22,918 nucleotides of DNA from Sphingobacterium sp. UBA6711 (GCA_002454415.1 DKIT01000067.1:148281-171198); one strand, 5' to 3'; shown: positions 7,516 to 15,485, counted from the first letter of the stretch. Notes: generated from the letters alone by a model not told the origin. Program-made: numbers and translations.

Positions 7516-8769
7516 ATGGAGCTTAAAAGAGTAGTAGTAACAGGATTAGGCGCCCTTACACCAATTGGTAATACCGTCTCAGCTTACTGGGAGGCGTTAA
7601 TAAATGGTGTAAGTGGAGCTGCTCCTATTACGCATTTTGATGCGTCAAAATTCAAGACTCAGTTTGCATGTGAGGTAAAGGGGTTTGATCCACATGATTT
7701 TATGGATCGTAAGGAAGCTCGTAAAGTCGATCCTTTTGTCCAGTATGCAATTGCATCTACTGATGAGGCAATTAAAGATGCTGGCTTAGATTTTGAAAAA
7801 TTAGATACAAATCGTATCGGAGTTATTTGGGGCTCGGGAATTGGGGGTTTGACAACATTCACAGAGGAAGTTGCAAACTTTGCAAAGGGAGATGGAACAC
7901 CGCGTTTTAATCCTTTCTTTATTCCTAAGATGCTTGTGGATATCGCTCCAGGACATATTTCAATGCGTCATGGCCTTCGTGGTCCTAACTTTTCAGCAGT
8001 GTCAGCCTGTGCATCTGCTACCAATGCAATGATTGATGCATTTAACTATATCCGTATGGGGAAAGCAGATGTTATCGTTACTGGTGGTTCAGAGGCGACA
8101 GTCAATGAGGCCGGAATTGGTGGATTCAATGCGATGCATGCTTTGTCAACCCGGAATGACGATCCAAAAACAGCTTCTCGTCCTTTTGATAAGGATAGAG
8201 ATGGTTTTGTTTCTGGTGAGGGTTCTGGTGCTTTGATCTTAGAGAGTTTAGAGCATGCCTTGGCACGTGGTGCCAAAATCTATGCAGAGATTGCAGGTGG
8301 TGGAATGAGTGCTGATGCGCATCATATCACAGCTTCACATCCTGAAGGTCTGGGTGCAAAACTAGCGATGACAATGGCTGTCAACGATGCGGGTATGAAT
8401 TTCTCAGACATTGATTATATCAATGTGCATGGAACTTCTACGCCTGTCGGTGATATTAGTGAGACGAAAGCAATTGTGGATCTGTTTGGTGAGCATGCTT
8501 ACAAACTGAATATCAGTTCAACAAAATCAATGACTGGTCATCTTTTGGGGGCCGCAGGAGCGATAGAAACGATAGCTTCAATATTAGCTGTTCAAAATGA
8601 TATTGTCCCTCCGACAATCAATCACTTTACGGACGATCCAGAAATTGACAACAAATTGAATTTCACATTTAACAAAGCGGAAAAACGTACAGTTAACGCG
8701 GCGTTGAGTAACACATTTGGTTTCGGTGGTCATAATGCTACCGTGATCGTGAAGAAGTATAAAGCCTAA
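7516..8769 (+). CDS. fabF: 3-oxoacyl-[acyl-carrier-protein] synthase II
   Basis: FabF condenses malonyl-ACP with acyl-ACP to lengthen fatty acids by two carbons, in the cytoplasm. The 417-residue length is typical. The thiolase-fold active site is complete: nucleophile C165 in AVSACASATNAM, H305 in NVHGTSTPVGD, K337 and H342 in STKSMTGHLLGAAGA, and the Gly-rich FGFGGHNA near the C-terminus (401-408). The start MELKRVVVTGLGALTPIGN matches the family. Its substrate carrier is encoded immediately upstream by acpP, and rnc follows after an 84-bp gap with two hairpins. Confidence 0.97.
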   Translation: MELKRVVVTGLGALTPIGNTVSAYWEALINGVSGAAPITHFDASKFKTQFACEVKGFDPHDFMDRKEARKVDPFVQYAIASTDEAIKDAGLDFEKLDTNRIGVIWGSGIGGLTTFTEEVANFAKGDGTPRFNPFFIPKMLVDIAPGHISMRHGLRGPNFSAVSACASATNAMIDAFNYIRMGKADVIVTGGSEATVNEAGIGGFNAMHALSTRNDDPKTASRPFDKDRDGFVSGEGSGALILESLEHALARGAKIYAEIAGGGMSADAHHITASHPEGLGAKLAMTMAVNDAGMNFSDIDYINVHGTSTPVGDISETKAIVDLFGEHAYKLNISSTKSMTGHLLGAAGAIETIASILAVQNDIVPPTINHFTDDPEIDNKLNFTFNKAEKRTVNAALSNTFGFGGHNATVIVKKYKA

Positions 8770-8788
8770 TGTTTGATCCTTCAAACAT
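8769..8788 (+). other. Short hairpin at the end of fabF
   Basis: ATGTTTGA (8769-8776) pairs perfectly with TCAAACAT (8781-8788) around a TCCT loop, overlapping the last base of the fabF stop codon. No U tract follows, so it is not a terminator. It may be a processing or stability element. Confidence 0.4.
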
Positions 8789-8807
8789 GGTTTGATAATA
8801 TGAGCAA

Positions 8808-8846
8808 GCGACAGGTTCTTTAATTAGGACTTGTCGCCTTATTTTT
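8808..8846 (+). other. 12-bp hairpin in the rnc leader (weak terminator or RNase III target)
   Basis: GCGACAGGTTCT (8808-8819) pairs with AGGACTTGTCGC (8826-8837) through 12 pairs, two of them G-U, around the loop TTAATT. It is followed by CTTATTTTTAG, a poor U tract. It ends 16 bp before the RNase III start codon. It could partly terminate acpP-fabF transcription or be a double-stranded site cleaved by the enzyme encoded just after it. Confidence 0.5.
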
Positions 8847-8853
8847 AGAAGAG

Positions 8854-9594
8854 ATGCCTTTTGCAAGGATATATAAATTATATTTTTCGTCAGATCGGGA
8901 ATACGTTAGAAAACTAAAAAACTTGCTTGGATTTGTTCCCGGGAATGTACATCTATACAAGATGGCTTTTAGGCATAAGTCTGTTGCCATTACGATTAAA
9001 GAAGGGGCAAAAAATAGCAATGAGCGTTTAGAATTCTTAGGAGATGCCGTTTTGGGGTCTGTTGTTGCTGAACTGCTATTTAAGAAATATCCATACAAAG
9101 ATGAGGGTTTTCTAACCGAAATGCGTTCCAAGATTGTCAGTAGAGCAAACTTAAACCAGCTTTCTAGAAAATTGGGGTTCAATGAACTTATTCAGTTTGA
9201 CGCTCGTATGATCAGCTTTCCCAATAAACAAGGATCGTTATTAGGCGATGCTTTTGAAGCTTTGATCGGTGCAGTTTATCTGGATAAAGGCTATGTCTTT
9301 ACAAAGAGCTTTTTGTTAAATCGCATTATTAAACCGCATGTAGATATCCATTTGCTCGAACAGACGGAAACAAACTTCAAAAGCCGGTTGATAGAATGGT
9401 GTCAGCATACAGGTAAAGAAATCATATTTCAGCAAACAGACAACCCAGAAGGGGAGTCTTCAAAAATGTTTAGCATTGAAGCTGTTGTTGATGGTGTCGT
9501 TTGCGGACTAGGACGTGATTTCAATAAAAAGTCTGCAGAGAAGTCAGCCGCAGAAAAGGCCTGCGAATTCCTGAAAATTCTGGAAGTAGAATAG
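8854..9594 (+). CDS. rnc: Ribonuclease III
   Basis: RNase III cuts double-stranded RNA and matures rRNA precursors and some mRNAs in the cytoplasm. The protein has 246 residues. The nuclease domain (about 20-160) holds the signature NERLEFLGDAVLG at 56-68, with catalytic E60 and D64, and the second acidic pair D132/E135 in GDAFEALIGAVYLD. A double-stranded RNA-binding domain follows (about 170-243), with NFKSRLIEWCQ and KKSAEKSAAEKA. The N-terminal extension of about 20 residues is common in Bacteroidota. The start at 8854 follows GAAGAG and gives a normal length. The position after acpP-fabF is a widespread arrangement. Confidence 0.96.
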   Translation: MPFARIYKLYFSSDREYVRKLKNLLGFVPGNVHLYKMAFRHKSVAITIKEGAKNSNERLEFLGDAVLGSVVAELLFKKYPYKDEGFLTEMRSKIVSRANLNQLSRKLGFNELIQFDARMISFPNKQGSLLGDAFEALIGAVYLDKGYVFTKSFLLNRIIKPHVDIHLLEQTETNFKSRLIEWCQHTGKEIIFQQTDNPEGESSKMFSIEAVVDGVVCGLGRDFNKKSAEKSAAEKACEFLKILEVE

Positions 9595-9612
9595 AGGATT
9601 TTTATTCTTTAA

Positions 9613-9643
9613 TTTATTTAGTCCCCACTAAATATTAACTTTG
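9613..9643 (+). promoter_or_regulatory. hisS: Promoter of hisS, placed for a leaderless or nearly leaderless mRNA
   Basis: TTTA (9613-9616), a 19-nt spacer and TAACTTTG (9636-9643), an exact -7 match. The hisS ATG lies only 6 nt after the -7 box, so the first transcribed base should be at or next to the A of ATG (9650). Confidence 0.55.
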
Positions 9644-9649
9644 CTGGAT

Positions 9650-11032
9650 ATGGCAATAGTAAAACCTTCTTTGGCGAAAGGAACGCGTGATTTTTCACCT
9701 TCCGAAATGATCAAACGCAATTATATTTTCGACACTTTGAAAACGGTGTTCAGAAAGTATGGTTATAACGAAATACAAACTCCCTCATTCGAAAATTTAA
9801 ACACATTAACTGGGAAATATGGCGATGAGGGGGATAAGTTGATCTTTAAGATTCTGAATTCTGGGGACTATTTGGCAAAAGCACCGGATAGCCTGTTTCA
9901 AGATAAAAATTCCAATAAACTCATTCCGCATATATCAGAGAAAGCGCTAAGATATGACCTTTCGGTGCCTTTTGCACGTTACGTTGTGATGCACCAAAAT
10001 GATATTGCTTTACCATTTAAGCGTTTTCAAGTGCAACCCGTATGGCGCGCTGATCGTCCACAGCGGGGAAGATATCGTGAGTTTTATCAATGTGATGTCG
10101 ATGTTGTGGGCTCGGAAAGCTTACTGAACGAAGCCGAATTTGTCTTGATCTATCAGGAGGCATTTGAACGTTTTGGATTGAAGGATTTCAACATAAAAAT
10201 CAATAACCGGAAAATTCTCTCCGGAATTGCGGAGATTATCGGCAAGCCTGAGCTTATTGTCGATATGACTGTCGCCATAGATAAACTTGATAAAATTGGT
10301 TTGGATGGTGTCAATAAAGAGCTTTTGGAAAGAGGATTTACTGCGGCCGATCTTAATCTATTGAAGCCCATTATTCTATTAGAAGGTACGAATGCAGAGA
10401 AACTTTCTTCGCTTAAATCTATTCTCGCAGAATCGTCCATTGGTCTGAGTGGTATTACGGAAATTGAAGAGGTCTTCGATTATATAGCCAAATTGACTGG
10501 GGATACTGCGCTATTGACACGTATTGTTGATTTGGATATCACATTGGCCCGCGGGCTGAATTATTATACGGGCTGTATTTTTGAAGTCAAAACCAATGAA
10601 GTAGCGATGGGAAGTATTGGTGGTGGAGGTCGTTATGATGATCTTACAGGGATGTTTGGTTTGAAAGGACTGACCGGCGTTGGTGTTTCCTTTGGTGCTG
10701 ACCGTATTTATGATGTCTTGGAAGAATTGAACTTATTTCCGGTAGGCAAAGCTGATTCTACTAAACTTTTAATTGTCAATTTCGCGAAGGAACTTGAAAG
10801 TTATACCCTGGGATTGCTCCATAAGCTTCGCAAGGAAAATATAGCTTCGGAACTGTATGCTGCTCCCGTTAAACTGAAAAAGCAAATGGGATATGCGGAT
10901 AGTAAAGGGATTCCTTATGTCTTGTTGGTGGGTGATGAAGAAGCAGCTTCCGGTCAGTTGTCGTTAAAGAACATGGAAAGTGGGGAGCAGGTGAAGGTGA
11001 CTGAAACTGAGCTTATCCAAAAACTTAAGTAG
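9650..11032 (+). CDS. hisS: Histidyl-tRNA synthetase
   Basis: HisRS attaches histidine to tRNA-His, an essential cytoplasmic step of translation. The class II features are in order: N-terminal AKGTRDFSPSE, motif 2 FQVQPVWRADRPQRGRYREF (126-145), the histidine-binding loop LARGLNYYTGCIFEV with catalytic R301, and motif 3 GGGGRYDDL with GVGVSFGADRI. A C-terminal anticodon-binding domain occupies about 370-460. The start ATG at 9650 (MAIVKPSLAKGTRDF, 460 residues) matches the family. A TTG codon three codons upstream in the same frame lies inside the -7 promoter box and was rejected. The next in-frame ATG falls within the conserved N-terminus. Confidence 0.96.
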   Translation: MAIVKPSLAKGTRDFSPSEMIKRNYIFDTLKTVFRKYGYNEIQTPSFENLNTLTGKYGDEGDKLIFKILNSGDYLAKAPDSLFQDKNSNKLIPHISEKALRYDLSVPFARYVVMHQNDIALPFKRFQVQPVWRADRPQRGRYREFYQCDVDVVGSESLLNEAEFVLIYQEAFERFGLKDFNIKINNRKILSGIAEIIGKPELIVDMTVAIDKLDKIGLDGVNKELLERGFTAADLNLLKPIILLEGTNAEKLSSLKSILAESSIGLSGITEIEEVFDYIAKLTGDTALLTRIVDLDITLARGLNYYTGCIFEVKTNEVAMGSIGGGGRYDDLTGMFGLKGLTGVGVSFGADRIYDVLEELNLFPVGKADSTKLLIVNFAKELESYTLGLLHKLRKENIASELYAAPVKLKKQMGYADSKGIPYVLLVGDEEAASGQLSLKNMESGEQVKVTETELIQKLK

Positions 11033-11056
11033 AAAACAGTTTGTGTAAAATAGATT

Positions 11057-11092
11057 AAGCCAAATGATTATTAAGTCCTTTGGCTTTTTTAT
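11057..11092 (+). terminator. Rho-independent terminator of hisS
   Basis: AAGCCAAA (11057-11064) pairs with TTTGGCTT (11079-11086), an 8-bp stem with a 14-nt loop, followed by a run of T. It starts 25 bp after the hisS stop codon. Confidence 0.78.
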
Positions 11093-11127
11093 TTTCATAA
11101 GTTTTTGATTTATTTGATTGTGCCTTT

Positions 11128-11147
11128 CATTTATTTGTTGATAAATG
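11128..11147. repeat. Small palindrome upstream of pdhA
   Basis: CATTTAT (11128-11134) and ATAAATG (11141-11147) are perfect inverted repeats around a 6-bp spacer, about 100 bp before the predicted pdhA start site. The surroundings are AT-rich, so a chance match is possible. Nothing else is evident in this stretch. Confidence 0.3.
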
Positions 11148-11233
11148 CTATTTACTTTAAATCAAATGTCTTAGAAGTGTCTTAAAGTATAAATAAAATT
11201 GATTTTTGGCCAAGGAAATTCGTCCAAAATGAT

Positions 11234-11241
11234 TAGATTTG
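11234..11241 (+). promoter_or_regulatory. pdhA: -7 element of the pdhA-pdhC promoter
   Basis: TAGATTTG is an exact TAnnTTTG match 34 bp upstream of the pdhA ATG. The nearest upstream TTTG, in GATTTTTGGCC, is 25 nt away, longer than usual, so the -33 half is uncertain. Confidence 0.5.
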
Positions 11242-11275
11242 TAGTCTAGAATAGTAAGAAAATCAAAACTTTGAA

Positions 11276-12271
11276 ATGAGTTCAACACCTATAACAAAAG
11301 AGACATATTTGGAGTGGTATAAGTCGATGTTACTTATGCGTAAGTTTGAAGAAAAAACAGGCCAACTTTATGGACAACAAAAGATTCGTGGTTTTTGTCA
11401 CTTGTACATAGGACAAGAGGCGGTAGTTGCGGGTACGATGTCAGTAATAAAACCTGAGGATTCTTTAATCACAGCCTACCGTGATCATGCTCATGCTTTG
11501 GCAAAAGGCGTTTCCGCTAATGCTTGTATGGCTGAGATGTTTGGCAAAATTACAGGTTGTTCTAAAGGTAAAGGCGGATCTATGCACTTCTTCTCGAAAG
11601 AGCATAAATTCATGGGTGGCCATGGAATTGTTGGTGGTCAGATTCCTTTGGGCGCTGGTATTGCATTTGCTGAAAAATATTTAGGTACAGATAATGTGAA
11701 TATCTGTTATATGGGCGATGGAGCTGTACGTCAAGGTGCTTTCAACGAGACCCTCAACATGGCTATGTTATGGAAACTTCCCGTTATTTTCGTTTGCGAA
11801 AACAATGGTTACGCTATGGGTACTTCTGTACAACGTACGACGAACATGCAAGATATCTACAAAATGGGTTTAGGTTTTGATATGCCTTCAGCACCTGTAG
11901 ATGGAATGGATGTTGTTGCTGTACATAATGCCATGGACGAGGCTGTGCAACGTGCACGTGCGGGTGAAGGTCCAACATTCTTGGAAATCCGTACTTACCG
12001 TTACAAAGGACACTCGATGTCTGATCCTGCCAAATACCGTACAAAAGAAGAGTTGGAAGCTTATAAAGACCGTGATCCATTATTAGCTGTTAAACATGCT
12101 ATCTTGGAAAACAGTTATGCGGATGATGCTTGGTTCGCTGAAGTAGAAGCTGATGTGAAAAAGGTAGTTGATGAATCTGTTAAATTTGCTGAGGAGTCTC
12201 CATATCCGAGTGCGGAAGAATTGTACTTAGACGTGTATGTACAAGAAGATTATCCATTTATTTTAGATTAA
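11276..12271 (+). CDS. pdhA: Pyruvate dehydrogenase E1 component, alpha subunit
   Basis: This is the alpha subunit of the thiamine-diphosphate E1 enzyme that decarboxylates pyruvate and passes the acetyl group to the lipoyl arms of E2. The 331-residue protein carries the TPP motif GDG (147-149) through ENN (175-177), the histidine-containing segments DHAHALAKG and KGKGGSMHFF, and the phosphorylation-loop-like YRYKGHSMSDPAKYRTKEE (241-259). These features separate it from fused AceE-type E1. It must pair with an E1-beta (PdhB), which is not encoded next to it. pdhC follows after 29 bp, so the two form an operon. The start MSSTPITKETYLEWYKSM is family-like. Confidence 0.95.
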   Translation: MSSTPITKETYLEWYKSMLLMRKFEEKTGQLYGQQKIRGFCHLYIGQEAVVAGTMSVIKPEDSLITAYRDHAHALAKGVSANACMAEMFGKITGCSKGKGGSMHFFSKEHKFMGGHGIVGGQIPLGAGIAFAEKYLGTDNVNICYMGDGAVRQGAFNETLNMAMLWKLPVIFVCENNGYAMGTSVQRTTNMQDIYKMGLGFDMPSAPVDGMDVVAVHNAMDEAVQRARAGEGPTFLEIRTYRYKGHSMSDPAKYRTKEELEAYKDRDPLLAVKHAILENSYADDAWFAEVEADVKKVVDESVKFAEESPYPSAEELYLDVYVQEDYPFILD

Positions 12272-12300
12272 TACTCTTTAACTTGATAATATAATAAAGA

Positions 12301-13932
12301 ATGGCTGAAGTAGTAAGAATGCCGAAAATGAGCGATACAATGACCGAAGGGGTCATCGCGAAATGGCACAAGAAAGTTGGTGATAAAGTAAATTCTGGTG
12401 ATTTAGTAGCCGAGGTTGAAACAGACAAAGCTACAATGGACTTTGAGTCCTACCAAGAAGGTACCCTTTTATATATTGGCCCTAAAGAAGGCGAAGCAGT
12501 TGCTATTGATGCTGTTATCGCTGTTTTGGGTGAACCTGGTGAAGATTTCCAAGCATTACTAAGCGGTGATGCTCCTGCAGCTGAAAAAGCGCCAGAACAA
12601 AACGAAGAAACAAAAGCAGAAGAAGTTTCTGCTCCAGCATCTTCGGGTAGCACGGTTACTCCTGAGGAATTGGGATGTACAGTGATTACAATGCCTTTGT
12701 TGAGTGATACCATGAAAGAAGGTGTCATTGCGCAATGGAATTTCAAAGTTGGCGATACCATCAAATCTGACGACGCGATTGCTGATGTTGAAACAGATAA
12801 AGCAACAATGGAGGTTACTGCTTATGCAGATGGTACATTGTTATATATTGGTCTTGAGGCTGGAGAAGCTGCAAAAGTAAACGATATTATTGCGATCGTT
12901 GGCCCTGCTGGAACTGATATTACACCTTTATTAAATCAAAAATCAGCACCTGCGAAAGCAGAAAAAGAGGAAGCTCCTAAAGTGGATTCAGCTGCTGCTA
13001 CAACTGCTGCGCCTGTAGAATCTACTTCAAGCGATGATTCCCGTGTAAAAGCGTCTCCTTTGGCACGTAAGATTGCAAAGGATAAAGGTATTAACTTAAG
13101 TGATATTAAAGGCTCTGCCGATGGTGGGCGTATTGTGAAGAAAGACGTTGAGTCTTTTGTTCCAGCTGCTTCAACACAGCCTGCAGAAACAAAAGCTGCT
13201 GCTCCTGCTACAGAAGCTAAAGCGATTACTTTACCTACTTATGTTGGTGAAGAGCGTTATACAGAGAAGCCAGTTAATCAAATGCGTAAGACAATCGCTC
13301 GTCGTTTGGCAGAGTCATTGTTTACTGCTCCACACTTCTATTTGACTGTATCTATCGATATGGACAATGCGATGGTGGCACGCGCTCAGATCAATGAGGT
13401 TGCTCCAGTGAAAGTTTCATTCAATGATATTGTTGTAAAAGCTGTTGCTGTTGCATTGAAAAAGCATCCTGCAGTGAATTCTTCTTGGCAAGGTGATAAA
13501 ATCCGTTTCAACGAACATACCAATATTGGTGTTGCGATGGCTGTTGAAGATGGTTTATTGGTTCCTGTCGTACGTTTTGCTGATGGTAAATCGTTGTCAC
13601 ATATATCTGCTGAAGTGAAAGACTTCGCTCAAAAAGCGAAAGCTAAAAAATTACAACCTGCAGATTGGGAAGGATCTACATTTACAGTTTCTAACTTGGG
13701 TATGTTTGGTATTGACGAATTTACGTCAATCATTAACTCGCCAGATGGAGCTATTCTGTCTGTCGGAGCTATTCAAGCAGTCCCTGTTGTTAAAAATGGA
13801 GCGGTGGTTCCCGGTAATGTGATGAAAGTGACATTGGGCTGTGATCACCGTGTGGTAGACGGCGCGACTGGTGCTGCATTTTTACAGACATTGAAATCGC
13901 TGGTTGAAAATCCAGTAAGATTATTAGCATAA
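12301..13932 (+). CDS. pdhC: Pyruvate dehydrogenase E2, dihydrolipoamide acetyltransferase
   Basis: This is the core subunit of the pyruvate dehydrogenase complex; it carries acetyl groups on lipoyl-lysines and transfers them to CoA. Domains in order: lipoyl domain 1 (about 2-78, K43 in VETDKATM), an Ala/Glu/Pro-rich linker, lipoyl domain 2 (about 127-203, K167 in the same motif), a second linker, a peripheral subunit-binding domain (about 247-285, VKASPLARKIAKDKGI to GGRIVKKDV), and the catalytic domain (about 320-543) with the active site CDHRVVDGATGAAF (H516, D520). The linkers are rich in Ala, Pro, Lys and Glu, as expected for mobile arms. It is 543 residues and complete. The symbol aceF is used in other bacteria. 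Confidence 0.96.
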   Translation: MAEVVRMPKMSDTMTEGVIAKWHKKVGDKVNSGDLVAEVETDKATMDFESYQEGTLLYIGPKEGEAVAIDAVIAVLGEPGEDFQALLSGDAPAAEKAPEQNEETKAEEVSAPASSGSTVTPEELGCTVITMPLLSDTMKEGVIAQWNFKVGDTIKSDDAIADVETDKATMEVTAYADGTLLYIGLEAGEAAKVNDIIAIVGPAGTDITPLLNQKSAPAKAEKEEAPKVDSAAATTAAPVESTSSDDSRVKASPLARKIAKDKGINLSDIKGSADGGRIVKKDVESFVPAASTQPAETKAAAPATEAKAITLPTYVGEERYTEKPVNQMRKTIARRLAESLFTAPHFYLTVSIDMDNAMVARAQINEVAPVKVSFNDIVVKAVAVALKKHPAVNSSWQGDKIRFNEHTNIGVAMAVEDGLLVPVVRFADGKSLSHISAEVKDFAQKAKAKKLQPADWEGSTFTVSNLGMFGIDEFTSIINSPDGAILSVGAIQAVPVVKNGAVVPGNVMKVTLGCDHRVVDGATGAAFLQTLKSLVENPVRLLA

Positions 13933-13951
13933 TCCCTTAACACGGAAAATT

Positions 13952-13984
13952 AAAGGCCACTTTAGCAATAAAGTGGCCTTTTTT
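13952..13984 (+). terminator. Rho-independent terminator of pdhA-pdhC
   Basis: AAAGGCCACTTTA (13952-13964) pairs perfectly with TAAAGTGGCCTTT (13969-13981) around the loop GCAA, followed by further T residues. It starts 20 bp after the pdhC stop codon. Confidence 0.92.
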
Positions 13985-14029
13985 GTGATAATCTCTTTAG
14001 CAACACTTCAGTAGAAGGTTTTTTTCCCT

Positions 14030-14058
14030 TTTGAAATCTCTGTCTATTGATAAATTTG
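14030..14058 (+). promoter_or_regulatory. Candidate promoter upstream of the serine hydrolase
   Basis: TTTG (14030-14033), a 17-nt spacer and TAAATTTG (14051-14058), an exact -7 match. The spacer is at the short end of what Bacteroidota promoters use. A transcript from here would have a leader of about 230 nt with no convincing gene in it (longest frame seen: 16 codons from ATG 14189). The rest of 13985-14294 is AT-rich and otherwise featureless apart from the palindrome at 14204. Confidence 0.4.
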
Positions 14059-14203
14059 AAATCATGTAAAGTAGCATTGGTTGAGAAGTTCTTTAGTAAC
14101 ATATCCGATAATTAATAATTATTCAAGGTAAAAATTCGTTTTTTTATACTAAATTCTTCATTTTAGCATTATTATCTGTAAACTGATATGGCTATTGAAA
14201 ATT

Positions 14204-14224
14204 TGAATAAATTAAGTTTATTCA
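14204..14224. repeat. Perfect 8-5-8 palindrome upstream of the serine hydrolase
   Basis: TGAATAAA (14204-14211) and TTTATTCA (14217-14224) are perfect inverted repeats around TTAAG, about 70 bp before the broken GTG start. The geometry fits an operator for a dimeric regulator. It is AT-rich, so chance cannot be excluded. Confidence 0.4.
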
Positions 14225-14294
14225 GGAAACACCAATAGTAGATATTTGTTGAAATACAGTATACAAAATAGAGAAATCCGGGAGATATAGTATA

Positions 14295-14369
14295 GTGAAA
14301 TTATTTTTTTTAAAGGGAATGGTCGCTCTTTTGTTAGCGTCGACAGTAGCATGCAATTCAAAAGAGTGA
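14295..14369 (+). pseudogene. Lipoprotein signal peptide of the serine hydrolase, cut off by an in-frame TGA
   Basis: A GTG at 14295 opens a frame reading MKLFFLKGMVALLLASTVAC-NSKE and then hits TGA at 14367-14369. The peptide is a classic lipoprotein leader: charged start, hydrophobic core, TVAC lipobox, then a polar tether. After the TGA the same frame continues without interruption (KQKEAAIVQAKIDSTRLVYN...) into the serine hydrolase at 14463. The 24 codons are therefore the original N-terminus of that protein, separated from it by one nonsense codon. A sequencing error is possible but cannot be judged here. An in-frame ATG at 14319 would begin inside the signal core. Confidence 0.75.
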
Positions 14370-14462
14370 AAGCAGAAAGAAGCAGCGATAGTACAAGCGA
14401 AAATAGATAGTACAAGACTTGTTTATAATCCAAATGAAGCTGATCAGAAGATCGAAGCTTTT

Positions 14463-15485
14463 ATGAAAAATTTGCATTCTAAAGCAGCATTCAATGGAAA
14501 TGTTCTTATAGCAAAAGACGGGAAGATTTTATATCAGAATACTTTTGGTTGGGCAAATTATTTAAAAAGAGATAGCTTAAAGATCGATGATAAGTTCGAA
14601 TTGGCTTCAGTGTCTAAACCCCTGACAGCTGTCGGTACTTTAAAATTGGTAGAGGCAGGCAAACTACGTCTCGACCAAACGATTAATGATTTCTACCCCG
14701 ATTTTCCATATCCTGGCATTACAATCAAAATGTTGTTGACCCACCGTTCGGGATTGCCAAACTATGTGTATTTTTCGGAAAAACATTGGCCTGATCGAAA
14801 GAAAGGGATGACAAACCAAGATGTGATGAAAATGCTTACCGAATTTAAACCCAATCGGTATGGTGCTCCAGGGGGTCGCTTTTTTTATAATAACTCCAAT
14901 TTTATGGTCTTAGGAGCTATTATAGAGAAAGTATCGAAACAAGATTACGCGACGTATATGAAAGACAGCGTATTCAACGTCGCAGGAATGGCCAATACAG
15001 CTGCGCTATCTAAAGCCGTCTATGATAAAATCCCAACAAATGTTATTGGGCATGATAAGGTATGGCGGAGATCTGTTGTACAGAATTTTCAGGACGGACC
15101 ACTTGGAGATAAGGGAATTTATAGTACAGTACGTGATCTCTATCGTTTTGATTTGGCATTAAGAGATGGCCGGCTGTTGAAGCAATCGACATTGGACTCT
15201 GCCTATAGGGGATATCCCGATGCGAAAAAGGGAATTTTTAGTTATGGATATGGTTGGCGTACCTTTGAACATGGAAGCGATCATATTGTGTACCATACAG
15301 GTTGGTGGCACGGTTTTAGACATATTTATGTAAGAGATTTAAAGAGAAACATCGTTATTGTTTTACTCTCTAACATGACAAATGGAAGCTTGGTCAAATT
15401 GGATGAGCTTTATAAAATCCTAGGGATGCCGGTATTACGTAAAAATGCCTATAGCAACCACGGCGATTTCATAATTGATGAATAA
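14463..15485 (+). CDS. Serine hydrolase, beta-lactamase/class C PBP family (5' end disrupted)
   Basis: This protein has the serine beta-lactamase/DD-peptidase fold (Pfam Beta-lactamase, PF00144), whose members are peptidases, esterases or beta-lactam hydrolases; the substrate here is unknown. Counting from the ATG at 14463, the catalytic motif SVSK is S49-x-x-K52 (FELASVSKPLTAVGTLKL), the Tyr motif is Y142-N-N144 (FFYNNSNFMVLG), and HTG at 278-280 takes the place of KTG. All three are intact and the 340-residue domain is complete. The original product was probably a 396-residue lipoprotein starting at GTG 14295. The TGA at 14367 should force re-initiation at 14463 and leave the enzyme without an export signal, unless the stop is an error. 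A CoA-binding protein gene follows 29 bp later. Confidence 0.85.
   Translation: MKNLHSKAAFNGNVLIAKDGKILYQNTFGWANYLKRDSLKIDDKFELASVSKPLTAVGTLKLVEAGKLRLDQTINDFYPDFPYPGITIKMLLTHRSGLPNYVYFSEKHWPDRKKGMTNQDVMKMLTEFKPNRYGAPGGRFFYNNSNFMVLGAIIEKVSKQDYATYMKDSVFNVAGMANTAALSKAVYDKIPTNVIGHDKVWRRSVVQNFQDGPLGDKGIYSTVRDLYRFDLALRDGRLLKQSTLDSAYRGYPDAKKGIFSYGYGWRTFEHGSDHIVYHTGWWHGFRHIYVRDLKRNIVIVLLSNMTNGSLVKLDELYKILGMPVLRKNAYSNHGDFIIDE

Noticed and set aside
14367..14369. TGA as a selenocysteine or recoded codon
   Set aside because: It sits in a polar tether after the lipobox where no catalytic residue is expected, and no selenocysteine insertion hairpin is evident.
14218..14433. Hydrophobic 71-codon minus-strand frame that looks like a membrane protein
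   Set aside because: It is the reverse of the serine hydrolase signal-peptide region and AT-rich leader; hydrophobicity comes from A-rich plus-strand codons.
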